Shown here one piece after another: positions 50,063 through 59,649 of a DNA stretch of 64,000 nt (position 1 is the stretch's first letter; the number at the start of each line of letters is the position of its first letter). The DNA comes from Brasilonema sennae CENA114 (GTDB taxonomy: Bacteria > Cyanobacteriota > Cyanobacteriia > Cyanobacteriales > Nostocaceae). Where the stretch lies: NCBI RefSeq assembly GCF_006968745.1, contig NZ_CP030118.1:2492654-2556653 (forward strand). Reading direction: 5' to 3'. The notes under the pieces were generated by a model. That model searched no databases. It saw nothing but the letters and a program-made list of their open reading frames with translations, and had not been told where the DNA came from. The translations under genes were made by a program, and so were the position numbers.

Positions 50063-50298
50063 TAATTAAGTGCATAAGTTGATTTCACTTACACCTATAT
50101 AAGAAATAGAAGTCCTCCTTCTAATTAAGTGTATAAGCTAATTTCACTTACACCTATATAAGAAATAAAAGTCCTCCTTCTAATTAAGTGTATAACCTGA
50201 TTTCACTTACACCTATATAAGAAATAGAAGTCCTCCTTCTAATTAAGTGTATAACCTGATTTCACTTACACCTATATAAGAAATAGAAGGAGGGACTT
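50063..50298 (+). repeat. Four-copy 59-bp tandem repeat with fold-back end
   Basis: Units at 50063, 50122, 50181 and 50240, each starting TAATTAAGTG(C/T)ATAA and ending AGTCCTCCTTC; they differ by a few bases. The last unit's final nine bases instead read GAGGGACTT, so AGAAGGAGGGACTT (50285-50298) can pair with any of the AAGTCCTCCTTCT unit junctions. No spacers of variable sequence, so it is not a CRISPR. It lies just upstream of the CHAT gene and may be part of its leader. Confidence 0.85.
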
Positions 50299-50435
50299 AT
50301 GTCCTCTAAGTTCAAATCCCTAGTCAATTCAGGTGATTTATATCTAATGTGGCTTTTTTCATACAAGCCATATTTTGTCAATGTCTAAGTTCTAATCATA
50401 TTCAAAGGATCATGAATAACTCGTTAATACTTAAC

Positions 50436-53372
50436 ATGAATGAACAAAGCCGCCAACCCTATCTCAATCTGATTGAAGCGGTGCTAAATTGTTTTACTGG
50501 TGAAGAACCAAAAATAATCAGCGCCAACCAAAATTTGATAGATGCTAGGTTGGTACAAATCATGCTAGATTATGCAACAAATTTGGCAACAAGAAACGAC
50601 ATACAGACCTTTGAGCGCTTAATAAAGATTGTCGTTAATCTGTTAGTTACTCTGAGAAATGCTAACTTTGAAAATCAGGAGTTTTCCAAGGCGATAAAGT
50701 ACTACGAGCAGCTTTTGACCATCTGCCAACAAAAAAGCTATCAGCAAATAGAAATCATACTTCTGTACTATATACGTTTCTTTTACCGTTACACAAATGA
50801 CTATGCCAAAGCGATAGAGTTAAGCAAGCGGCTTTTGGTAATCGCCCAAAGCTTTAAAAATTCCTTTTTACAGGCTGAAACTCTGTTCCATTTAGGAATT
50901 GATTATCAAGGCTTGAGAGATTTAGACAGTGCAAGAAATAATTACGAGCGGGGTTTGGCGATTGCCGAACAGATAAATAGCGAAGCAAGTAAGAAACTAC
51001 AAGTAGATATTCTCAATACTTTAGGACACTCTTATAATCCTCCCTATAGCTGGGACTTAGGCAAAGCTATAGAGACCTGTACAAAAAGTTTAAGAATTGC
51101 TCAGCAGATAGGCGATCGTCACGGAGAAGCAGTTGCTCTAACCTGTATAGGAAAAGCTCATTATTGGGCTCCGGGACAGTGGAGGAATTTCCCTGAGGCA
51201 ATTAAGTGTTACAAGCAAGCTAAAGACATCTTCCAAGAAACAGGCGACCTCGAAAAAGAGGTGGATGCTCTGTATCATTTACAGGATTCTTATTATTACA
51301 CAAGCAATTATGGTGAGGCAATAAAGTCAAACAAGGAGCTTTTGGCGATCGCTCAGGACTTGAAGAATGACCTTTTACAGGCTAGCGCTCTGTTTTGTCT
51401 AGCTACTGATTACCAAGCCTTAAACCAATTAGCAGATGCAAAAAAACACTACCAGCAAAGTTTGGACATCACTAGTAAGTTAGATCTTGAGGTTGGAGGC
51501 GAACTCAAGGTAAACAGTTTGCAAGGTCTGGGAAGCTATTACACAAGGAAGAGGGAATTAGCCGAGGCGGAAAAATATTACCAAGAGAGTTTGGATATTG
51601 CTGAGGAGATATTGGACATTGCTAGTAACAAAAATAATGAGCCGCTTCGGAACATGGCTCTGCAGAAAAAGGCTAATGCTCTACAACCCCTAGCAGGAAT
51701 TTACTATAACCAAGGGAAATTAGATCAGGCGTCGGATTTCAACGAACAAAGCTTGACACTCAAGCAGCAACTTCAGGATCAGATTGGTACAGGGAATTCT
51801 ATTGGCTTTCGGGGAAGCATTTATCTTGCACAGGGCAGATATACTGAAGCTCTCAATGAGTTCAACCAGAGTTTGGAAATCATGAGGGAACTCAAAAACT
51901 ATTCTGGGGAAGCGAGTACTCTAACTGATATAGCAGTTGCTCTCCTCTACTTAGGTCAAATTGAGGAAGCACAACGCAAGCTGAGCGAGGGAATTGAGCT
52001 CTGGGAGTCTGTACGGGGGAAATTGGAAGACCGTGATGACTTTAAAGTATCAATCTTTGAGCAGCAAGCCAGAACTTACCAGCTACTGCAAGCTGCCCTC
52101 ATTGACCAGAAGAAACCCTTAGCTGCTTTGGAAATTGCCGAACGGGGTCGAGCTAGGGCGCTTGTAGAATTATTGAACAAGGGTTTAAGTGGACAATCAG
52201 CTGAGCAAAAGATAGACACTCTCCCCTCTGTTAAGCAGATTATACAAATCGCCCATCAGCACAATGCCACACTGGTTGAATACTCAATTTTGTGGTCAAG
52301 TACTTTATTGATTTGGGTAGTCAAACCATCCGATGAAGATAAAATTGCTTTTCGCCAAGTTGACCTCCAACCCCTATTACAGGAATTTAATACATCTCTA
52401 GAAAAGCTGGTTGAGATCGCCCGTGAATCCATTGGTGTTTGGGGAACGCGCTTTGTTGACTCGGATGGAAACGATAGTGATAAGGATGTTCAAGGAAACA
52501 ACAAACAATTACAGCAACTTTATAAAATTCTCATTGAACCTATCGCTAACCTTCTCCCAAAAGATCCAGATGAGCGGGTCATTTTTATCCCCCAAAACAG
52601 TCTATTTCTTGTTCCTTTCCCAGCCCTCCAAGATGCTTCTGGTAAATATCTCATTGAGCAGCACACCATCCTTACCGCTCCTTCCATCCAAGTTCTAGAA
52701 CTAACTCGCCAACACCAGCAACAAGTCCAAAAGATGGAGCTTCAGGATGTATTGGTGGTAGGCAATCCTACAATGCCGCTTTTTAAATCTCATCAGTTGA
52801 GTCCTCTTCCGGGTGCAGAACAAGAAGCCAAACAAATCGCTCCCTTGTTGAATACCAAAGCATTTATAGGCGATAAAGCCACTAAGGTTGCTATTATCGA
52901 GCGGATGCCAACAGCAGGGATTATTCATCTAGCAACTCACGGGTTATTCAATGACGTTGACGAATCAAAGATACCAGGAGCGATCGCTTTAGCGCCGTTA
53001 GGAACAGATGATGGTTGGCTTACGGCTACAGAAATCATGAATTTAAACATGCCAAAAGCTGAGTTAGTTGTTCTGAGTGCCTGTAACACTGGACAGGGAC
53101 GATTAACCGGGGATGGCGTGATCGGCTTATCTCGCTCCTTTATTTCTAAAGGCGTTCCGAGTGTGATTGTCTCATTGTGGGCGATTTCAGATGATTCCAC
53201 GGCGTTCCTGATGACCCAATTTTATCAAAATTTACAACAAAAGCTTGACAAAGCGACTGCATTAAGAAACGCGATGCTGGCTACTAAGCAAAAATATGCC
53301 TCTCCGTTGCAGTGGGCTGCTTTTACATTAATTGGCGAAGCAAAGCAATCTATCTTTCAAGAAGCTGTATAA
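50436..53372 (+). CDS. CHAT-domain protease with TPR repeats
   Basis: 978-aa protein: an N-terminal module (about 1-75) shared with the 83-aa protein, eight or more TPR-like helical pairs (about 80-560), then a CHAT (caspase HetF-associated with TPRs) peptidase domain. The catalytic pair is His835 (IIHLATHGLF) and Cys883 (LVVLSACNTGQ), as in separase-related CHAT enzymes. Upstream starts at 50349 (GTG) and 50412 (ATG) are possible, but 50436 aligns with the related small protein. It is followed after 98 bases by the caspase-hydrolase gene, likely in one transcript. Confidence 0.9.
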   Translation: MNEQSRQPYLNLIEAVLNCFTGEEPKIISANQNLIDARLVQIMLDYATNLATRNDIQTFERLIKIVVNLLVTLRNANFENQEFSKAIKYYEQLLTICQQKSYQQIEIILLYYIRFFYRYTNDYAKAIELSKRLLVIAQSFKNSFLQAETLFHLGIDYQGLRDLDSARNNYERGLAIAEQINSEASKKLQVDILNTLGHSYNPPYSWDLGKAIETCTKSLRIAQQIGDRHGEAVALTCIGKAHYWAPGQWRNFPEAIKCYKQAKDIFQETGDLEKEVDALYHLQDSYYYTSNYGEAIKSNKELLAIAQDLKNDLLQASALFCLATDYQALNQLADAKKHYQQSLDITSKLDLEVGGELKVNSLQGLGSYYTRKRELAEAEKYYQESLDIAEEILDIASNKNNEPLRNMALQKKANALQPLAGIYYNQGKLDQASDFNEQSLTLKQQLQDQIGTGNSIGFRGSIYLAQGRYTEALNEFNQSLEIMRELKNYSGEASTLTDIAVALLYLGQIEEAQRKLSEGIELWESVRGKLEDRDDFKVSIFEQQARTYQLLQAALIDQKKPLAALEIAERGRARALVELLNKGLSGQSAEQKIDTLPSVKQIIQIAHQHNATLVEYSILWSSTLLIWVVKPSDEDKIAFRQVDLQPLLQEFNTSLEKLVEIARESIGVWGTRFVDSDGNDSDKDVQGNNKQLQQLYKILIEPIANLLPKDPDERVIFIPQNSLFLVPFPALQDASGKYLIEQHTILTAPSIQVLELTRQHQQQVQKMELQDVLVVGNPTMPLFKSHQLSPLPGAEQEAKQIAPLLNTKAFIGDKATKVAIIERMPTAGIIHLATHGLFNDVDESKIPGAIALAPLGTDDGWLTATEIMNLNMPKAELVVLSACNTGQGRLTGDGVIGLSRSFISKGVPSVIVSLWAISDDSTAFLMTQFYQNLQQKLDKATALRNAMLATKQKYASPLQWAAFTLIGEAKQSIFQEAV

Positions 53373-53470
53373 ATTGCAGATGCGTTCATTCATTTCCTTT
53401 GAGAAATAAATCGGTCAAACTCAAGAACTTAAATCAGCGGAAAATACTTGCAAATTTCAGGAGAGAAATT

Positions 53471-56400
53471 ATGACTGCACAACAACCGAATCTAACCAAT
53501 GATTCTTCCTTATGGGCGCTACTAATTGGCATTGATGAATACTTGCATATTAATAACCTTAATGGCTGCGTCAATGATGTTGAGGCAATGCGGATTTACC
53601 TCAGAAATCAACTGGGTGTTCCCGAAAATCAGATCCGTGTCTTGACCAACCAAGAGGCGACTCGCGCTAATATCCTTCAAAACTTTCAGGAATTTTTCAT
53701 CGACAATTCAGACATTCAACCAGGAAGCCAAATTTTCTTTCATTACAGTGGTCATGGTTCTCAGATGCCAAATCCGAAAGAGCCTGACGGACAAAACGAA
53801 ACTCTCGTTCCCCATGACAGTAGAAGTCCAGAGGTTTTTGATATTCCTGACAAGACTCTTGCTGGTTTGCTGGATAAACTTGCAGAGCGCAAGGGTAATA
53901 ATATTACTGTAATTCTCGACTGTTGCCATTCCGGTTCGGGGACTCGCGATCCAAATCTGGCTCAAACCCGCAATGTTGAACCCGACAATCGCATCCCACC
54001 ACCTGACTTGGATACTGGCATCCTAGAAGGCGCACCCCGTCGAGGAACGGGTGCGAGTGGCTGGCAAACCGAAGGTATCACCCACGTCCTCCTAGCAGGT
54101 TGTCGGGACAACGAACTATCGAACGAGTATCTCAGCAGTGATAATGATAAAAATAATGTATGGCATGGTGCGCTGACCTACTTTACTTTACAAGCCCTTC
54201 GCAACATCACCCCAAAGACGACCTATGCTGAACTTTACGAGCAGGTAGCAGTTAAGGTAAATACAAAATATCCTTCACAGATGCCCCAGTGTGAGGGCGA
54301 TCGCTACCGAATGATATTTGGAGGAGTGCGGATCGAGCGAGATCCCTTCATTACCGTGCAGAAGGTAGACGAGAATGAAGTTACTCTAGAAGCTGGTTTG
54401 ATACATGGGTTGCATGAAGGAACTGAACTAACTCTTTATCCACCCCAAGTGCAAACAAAGAAGGATTTACCAGCAGTTCTGACAACAGTTGAAGTGACCT
54501 CAGTGTCAGCGACTACAGCCAAAGCAAGCATCAAGGAGGGTGCGCCTATTGTTTCTATTCCCATTTTCGCCCGTGGTCTAATCACCAAACAAGTTTATGC
54601 TGGGCTGCGCCAAACAGTAGCTCTAGAAGCAGATTCTGGTGAAGAAAACCAGAAGGCGATCGCAGATTTGCGAGCAATCCTTGATACAAATTCCGGTAGC
54701 GGTTCACCTTACTTGAAGGTGCAAGAAAATAGTGAAGTAGCTGATTTCCGAGTTAAAGCTGCTGATGGGAAGTTGAACATCTACAACACCACGGGTGAAC
54801 AGCTAGTTGTTCCAGAAGACATCAAAGATGGGGGCGGTGATGAGATAGCCGTACTTCATTCCCTAGAGAGTATTGTTCGCTACCGCACTCTCCAGAGCCT
54901 TGATAATAAAGAGTCGGAATCGGAGCTAGTAGGCAAGGTAAAACTCCACCTACTTCGTTATGATGTAACGGGTGCTGATGATTCTCATATGCAAGAACTT
55001 CCGGCGGGCACTGTTGGCACAGGTGGGGAAATCACCCTTACCTTAGATCCGGAAGACAAAGACTCCAATCGGTACGTTCTAGAGGTAATTAACGAATCGT
55101 CGAAACCCATTTATGCTCACCTTTTGCTTCTCAATCCTGACTACAGTATCAAACTTCAGTATCCGCAGTCGGGTCAAAAAGATGCTATTAACCCGAAGGG
55201 TGGCAAGCTTACCATAGGTCTCGACAATAAGAACGAGCGGCTAAAGTTCCGCTTGCCTGTCGGATGGGATTCCTGCCGGGATTATTTAAAAGTTATTGTT
55301 ACAACTAACCCCACTGATTTCAAGTGGTTGGAGCAGAAAGGGCTAAACGTTCAACCTCCGCAAAAAACCAGAGCTGCTTCTTCTTCACCTTTAGAACGAC
55401 TCTTAGATTGTGTTCTTTCTGGCAAGCGCTTCGCTGGCTCTGATGAAACAGAAAATCTAGAAGACTGGGCAACAACTTCTCTTTTTGTTAATGTCGTGCG
55501 TGGCTTCCAAACCACAACGCTGAATACCCCAGCCGAAACTATTAGCTTAAACAATGAACTCACGCTAATGAAGCCTGAAGGTTTTCAGGGTGAAGTTACT
55601 GTAACTACATTGAGCCAAGCGACTCGGAGTCTCGAAGGGAACCCCAGTTTAAAGTTACCACCAGGTCTTGATCAATTCCCAGACCTTTTTCAACCTATTG
55701 GACGTTCGGGAACACGTAGTATTGATAGCAATTTTGGCTCTTCAGCGTTTGTCATCTCCTTTGATGTGGACGAGACATCGCGCCAGAGTATTACGCTAAA
55801 CAACCCGCTACCCTTGAAATTGCCAACCGTTGCCAACGAGGAAGCGGCAGACCTTTTGGCCATAGCTTTTGATGGTGAAGACTACCTGCCAGTCGGCTAT
55901 GCAGTCAGTGCAAATACTGTGAACGTAGAAAAACTACCACCTTCTGTTACTCCCACTAAGCGCGGCATCGGGCACACCATCCAGCTCTTTGTTTATAAAA
56001 AGATGGGTCGTTACACCCCACAGATAGGTCTGCGGCGTGCAGAACTGGTTGATGGCAAGGTTCAGTACCACGATATTCAGCGAAATCAGTTCCAATCAGG
56101 TGATACGGTAGCTCTTTTTGTCCACGGATTCACCGCAGACACTAGACAGATGGTCGAAACCTTTGCTCCTTTCCTACAGGATGAGGTTTTGCCTTACAAG
56201 CATCTACTAACTTGGGACTACGAGACGTTTGGTACGAGCGTCGAAGAGAATGGTGCTAAGCTAGCTCTAGCCTTACAGCAGCAATGTGGCTTCAGTCCTG
56301 ATGACCAGATTACCGTTCACGTCTACGCCCACAGTATGGGCTGTTTGGTTTCTCGCTGCATGATCGAGCTTTCAGGCGGTCACGAATTTGTTGATAAGTT

Positions 56401-56899
56401 GGTAATGGCAGGTCCTCCCAACAATGGCTCGACACTTGCCACCCTTGGTCGGGGAATAGTCTACCTGCTCACAGTTTTTGCCAATCGGGCTTCGGTTATT
56501 CCACCGTTGGGGGCATTCAATTGGTTGCCAGAGCAGCTTTACCAGGAAGGTGTTGGCTCTATCGACCTGACAGTTAACTCTGCTATCCTGAATAAGCTCA
56601 ACGCCCTCAAAGAGCCGTCAAATGTTCCATACTTGGTGCTCGCAGGAGAGAATCAGTTGAGCGAGGCAGAAAGCAAGCGTCTCAACCGACTCGCCCAGAA
56701 GGTGCTAGATCGAACTCTTGACAACTTATTTGGGGAGCAAAACGATATCGCTGTCGGGTTATCTAGTATGCGCGGTGTCAGGGGCAAAGCCTACCCTAAG
56801 CTGACAATTGAAGTATTAGACTGCAATCACTTCGAGTATTTCCAAATTCCCGAAGGACGGGAAGCAGTCAAGCGTTGGGTAATAAACTTATCGGTTTAA
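53471..56899 (+). CDS. Caspase-like peptidase fused to an alpha/beta hydrolase (copy B)
   Basis: 1142 aa. The C14 domain (1-280) has His95 (HYSGHGSQ) and Cys152 (VILDCCHSGSGTRD), with an inserted loop (about 167-190). A long beta-rich middle region contains a stretch of Asp/Glu-rich repeats. The C-terminal alpha/beta hydrolase has VALFVHGFTADTRQMVE, nucleophile Ser955 in YAHSMGC, and LDCNHFEYFQIPEG near the end with the likely catalytic His. The start ATG has an AGGAGAG site; an upstream open frame from 53312 is not needed. Same order as the 26315-29782 protein, with nearly the same nucleophile position. Confidence 0.9.
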   Translation: MTAQQPNLTNDSSLWALLIGIDEYLHINNLNGCVNDVEAMRIYLRNQLGVPENQIRVLTNQEATRANILQNFQEFFIDNSDIQPGSQIFFHYSGHGSQMPNPKEPDGQNETLVPHDSRSPEVFDIPDKTLAGLLDKLAERKGNNITVILDCCHSGSGTRDPNLAQTRNVEPDNRIPPPDLDTGILEGAPRRGTGASGWQTEGITHVLLAGCRDNELSNEYLSSDNDKNNVWHGALTYFTLQALRNITPKTTYAELYEQVAVKVNTKYPSQMPQCEGDRYRMIFGGVRIERDPFITVQKVDENEVTLEAGLIHGLHEGTELTLYPPQVQTKKDLPAVLTTVEVTSVSATTAKASIKEGAPIVSIPIFARGLITKQVYAGLRQTVALEADSGEENQKAIADLRAILDTNSGSGSPYLKVQENSEVADFRVKAADGKLNIYNTTGEQLVVPEDIKDGGGDEIAVLHSLESIVRYRTLQSLDNKESESELVGKVKLHLLRYDVTGADDSHMQELPAGTVGTGGEITLTLDPEDKDSNRYVLEVINESSKPIYAHLLLLNPDYSIKLQYPQSGQKDAINPKGGKLTIGLDNKNERLKFRLPVGWDSCRDYLKVIVTTNPTDFKWLEQKGLNVQPPQKTRAASSSPLERLLDCVLSGKRFAGSDETENLEDWATTSLFVNVVRGFQTTTLNTPAETISLNNELTLMKPEGFQGEVTVTTLSQATRSLEGNPSLKLPPGLDQFPDLFQPIGRSGTRSIDSNFGSSAFVISFDVDETSRQSITLNNPLPLKLPTVANEEAADLLAIAFDGEDYLPVGYAVSANTVNVEKLPPSVTPTKRGIGHTIQLFVYKKMGRYTPQIGLRRAELVDGKVQYHDIQRNQFQSGDTVALFVHGFTADTRQMVETFAPFLQDEVLPYKHLLTWDYETFGTSVEENGAKLALALQQQCGFSPDDQITVHVYAHSMGCLVSRCMIELSGGHEFVDKLVMAGPPNNGSTLATLGRGIVYLLTVFANRASVIPPLGAFNWLPEQLYQEGVGSIDLTVNSAILNKLNALKEPSNVPYLVLAGENQLSEAESKRLNRLAQKVLDRTLDNLFGEQNDIAVGLSSMRGVRGKAYPKLTIEVLDCNHFEYFQIPEGREAVKRWVINLSV

Positions 56900-57176
56900 A
56901 ACAAGAGTTGCGGTGATCTAGTGCGCGATTGCGTGCACTAGGTCACTAATGCTAGCTCATAACTATGAGGAAGTTGCAGTAAAATTATATCGTGTCCGGC
57001 TAAAGACTTATCATTAGGACAGAGGAAGAGATTTGGGTTTTGACAACAATAAGTAATCAACCGGACTTGATATTAGTGGTAATTTTTATCTTCTTACTTT
57101 TGTCGCCCCGTCACTCCTAATTCACATCAAGCATAATTTATCTTTTAAATAAAAGCTATATCTTTAAAGATTGAAA
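56900..57176. other. Spacer before the lectin-like gene
   Basis: Non-coding, about 275 bases, with a short inverted TAGTGCGCGATTGCGTGCACTA (56920-56941) that could act as a weak terminator. It likely contains the promoter of the next gene. Confidence 0.4.
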
Positions 57177-58370
57177 ATGCACTACAAATCGCTTGATAAA
57201 AATTTAATACCCTTGGAAATTCCAAACCCCCAAGGTGCTTCAGGAAACTATTTTGAACAAATTTCTCATACTTGTGTCATGACTGGAATGCAAATCCGCA
57301 AGGGCGACATTATTAATGCAGTCATGCCAATTTTCCAACCTCTTGAGGCAGATCGCTCTATTAGATCCGAACTTTATATTGGGACGCAGCAGGGAGACAA
57401 TGGAGGCGGTGGAGATATTTTCCTACAATTTGGGTATGTGCTTGTAGGTTTACGCTTTCAAACTGTGAATTACTACGGACATGGAGCTATCAATGCCCTT
57501 AGTCTGATTTGGCGCAGGTGGTTGAATGGGCAAGTGACTAATGAAGAACTTATCAGCGAACCATTGATACCTCAACTGCCATCTTATGTTAAGACATTTG
57601 GTTCTCCTGAATGGGTAGAAGTGTATGTACCTGATGAATACGTGGCAATAGGTATTTGTGGAAGAGCCTCCAGCTATGTGAACACTTTGTCACTTATAGC
57701 TGGCAAACCTGCTTTTGATCTGTCTGCAATTGTACGAAAGCAAGATATCAACGCTCTTGTACGAGTCAACCGTCAAGAGATGGAGCAAAAACTAATTCAG
57801 GAGCAAAAAGATGCGGATGAAGCAGCAGAAGGCGATCGCCAACGCGCTCAGCTTGAGCAGCAACAAGAACAAGCTGACCGAGATGCAACTAATTATCAGT
57901 TAACTTGTGAGTTTTCAGGAGGAACGAGAAGCGCTGCAGAGGGTTTATCAGTTGTAACGTTTAATAATGATGACTCCGAAGCCTTCGATGGTAAACTCCG
58001 TTTGCTGTACGCAAATCGCAGTTTTATCCGAGCTATTTTTGAGTTACAAGAGCCAGCTACTTTTGCAGTACTGTACCTAAGCCATCTCTCTTGCGGAACA
58101 GGTGGTAAGAAAGGATATTCACCCGTAAAGATTGAGGTTAATAACAAGTGTGTAGCTGCTAACCACGATCCCCGAAGCGATAACTATACTATTGATCGCT
58201 TTGAAATTACTTCCTATCTTCATGTCGGCATTAACGAAATCACTATCACCCTCGGTGATATTACAACGCACTACTGGATTGAATGGCTCAAATTATTCAT
58301 AAACTTACCCCATCAAGGTAACTTTATTTCCGCGCCCCGTGTACTCGCTAGAAACAACCCTACCCAGTAG
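57177..58370 (+). CDS. Putative lectin-like/coiled-coil protein
   Basis: 397-aa protein. The N-terminal region (about 1-190) contains VLVGLRFQTVNYYGHGAINA and IGICGRASSYVNTLSLIAGK segments that resemble the repeating strands of jacalin-like lectins. A charged Gln/Glu/Ala helix (about 205-240) follows. The C-terminal beta-sandwich-like part (TCEFSGGTRSAAEGLSVVT to the C-terminus) resembles galactose-binding-like modules. All three assignments are weak. The longest frame begins at TTG 57171; ATG 57177 is preferred. It follows the caspase-hydrolase gene and overlaps convergent hypB by 66 bases. It may supply recognition for that system (inference). Confidence 0.5.
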   Translation: MHYKSLDKNLIPLEIPNPQGASGNYFEQISHTCVMTGMQIRKGDIINAVMPIFQPLEADRSIRSELYIGTQQGDNGGGGDIFLQFGYVLVGLRFQTVNYYGHGAINALSLIWRRWLNGQVTNEELISEPLIPQLPSYVKTFGSPEWVEVYVPDEYVAIGICGRASSYVNTLSLIAGKPAFDLSAIVRKQDINALVRVNRQEMEQKLIQEQKDADEAAEGDRQRAQLEQQQEQADRDATNYQLTCEFSGGTRSAAEGLSVVTFNNDDSEAFDGKLRLLYANRSFIRAIFELQEPATFAVLYLSHLSCGTGGKKGYSPVKIEVNNKCVAANHDPRSDNYTIDRFEITSYLHVGINEITITLGDITTHYWIEWLKLFINLPHQGNFISAPRVLARNNPTQ

Positions 58371-59207
58371 CCACTCATACCAATTCTCTAATCCAGTTCC
58401 TGTCATTGCAGAAACTTGAAAAACTTGAATTTGAGGATTCACTTGCTTGGCGTATTCTACACAACGTTGAACATCAAATTGTACATGAGGTAGCAAATCT
58501 ATTTTCGTGAGAATCATCACCTGACTTGCGCGGAAGATATGAGGATATTTTATCGGCTTATCTTCTCCTTCCGTGACTGAGAGAATGACGACTTTAAAAA
58601 GTTCTCCTAAATCAAATAAAGCTGGACAAACAAGATTACCAACATTCTCTATCATCACCACTGAATCGAGAGGTGGATTGAGTTGTTGTAACCCTCTATC
58701 CACCATTGCTGCATCTAGATGACAACCTGTTCCAGTGTTGATTTGGACAACTTTACAGCCAGTTTCTTGAATTTTTTTGGCATCATTTGTTGTTTCTTGG
58801 TCGCCTTCAATAACGTTGATAGGCAACTGATGCTTTAAATCATTGATAGTTCGAGTTAAGAGAGTCGTTTTTCCTGAACCAGGTGAACTCATCAGATTTA
58901 ATGGAAGGATATTTCGACCCTTAAACCATCCTCGATTTTGGGCAGCTATCAGGTTATTTTTTGCTAAAATATCATGCTCTAAAGCCAAAGTTGTGTTATG
59001 TACTTTGGCATGAATATGAGATGATTCTGTGACATCATCATGAGTGTGGGAATGCGTGATGACAGTACCATCTGGTAAAGTATGAGTATGGTGATGCTGA
59101 TGGTGATGGTCGGTATTATTTGAAGAGTCCATTGTTGCGACTTCGCCTGTTTCGGGATTAGTCATTTTCACTTCAGCATCATCAGAACAACCACAAGTTA
59201 CACACAT
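58305..59207 (-). CDS. hypB: Hydrogenase nickel incorporation GTPase HypB
   Basis: 300-aa GTPase delivering nickel to [NiFe]-hydrogenase with HypA. It shows an N-terminal CVTCGCSD metal motif, a His-rich nickel store (DHHHQHHHTHTLPDGTVITH), a P-loop SSPGSGKTTLL and an NKxD-like LTKIDLLP segment. The tail SSEYTGRGNKVTLMG extends past the usual HypB end and overlaps the convergent lectin-like gene by 66 bases. It overlaps hypA by ten bases upstream. Confidence 0.93.
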   Translation of the reverse strand: MCVTCGCSDDAEVKMTNPETGEVATMDSSNNTDHHHQHHHTHTLPDGTVITHSHTHDDVTESSHIHAKVHNTTLALEHDILAKNNLIAAQNRGWFKGRNILPLNLMSSPGSGKTTLLTRTINDLKHQLPINVIEGDQETTNDAKKIQETGCKVVQINTGTGCHLDAAMVDRGLQQLNPPLDSVVMIENVGNLVCPALFDLGELFKVVILSVTEGEDKPIKYPHIFRASQVMILTKIDLLPHVQFDVQRCVEYAKQVNPQIQVFQVSAMTGTGLENWYEWLLGRVVSSEYTGRGNKVTLMG

Positions 59208-59539
59208 AGTTCCTCTATTTCTATTTCCTTAATTTTCAGTTCTTCTCCAGCTATTAAATCCAAATGCACACTCCCACACGGACAACTTCCAAAAGGCTTT
59301 TCTAAAGGAATTTCTGCACCACATTGACGGCACTTTGCTAATCCTGGGGTTTCTAAAATATCTAACTTTGCCCCTTCTAAAACAGTTCCTTGAGTACAAA
59401 TATCAAAACAAAATTGTACAGCTTCTGGCATAATAGCTGAAAGCTTACCAATTTCTAGTAATACTCTTTTGATTTTTGTGCCATTGGCATATTCAGCTAC
59501 AATAGCCACAACATTTTGAGTAATTCCTAATTCATGCAT
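59198..59539 (-). CDS. hypA: Hydrogenase nickel incorporation protein HypA
   Basis: 113-aa zinc/nickel chaperone. The mature start MHELGIT contains the nickel-binding His-Glu pair; the frame is open to 59563, but the family starts here. Zinc site residues: CRQC and a second pair written CPCG (GSCPCGSV), slightly tighter than the usual CxxC. It works with HypB on the hydrogenase large subunit. It overlaps hypB by ten bases, and a hairpin-rich 400-base gap precedes it. Confidence 0.93.
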   Translation of the reverse strand: MHELGITQNVVAIVAEYANGTKIKRVLLEIGKLSAIMPEAVQFCFDICTQGTVLEGAKLDILETPGLAKCRQCGAEIPLEKPFGSCPCGSVHLDLIAGEELKIKEIEIEELCV

Positions 59540-59649
59540 TGAAGTGTTGAGTGAATGCCTCATCAGTCTTCAATGGTAGAGGCAATTTTTGGAGTGTAAC
59601 GTACCATAATTAACAAATTATTGAATTAACTCGGATTTTGCACCATAAT

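Noticed and set aside
50063..50298. CRISPR array
   Set aside because: The 59-bp units follow each other directly with no unique spacers, and no cas gene is nearby.
50308..50325. tRNA T-arm-like sequence (AGTTCAAATCCCT)
   Set aside because: No acceptor, D or anticodon stem could be built around it.
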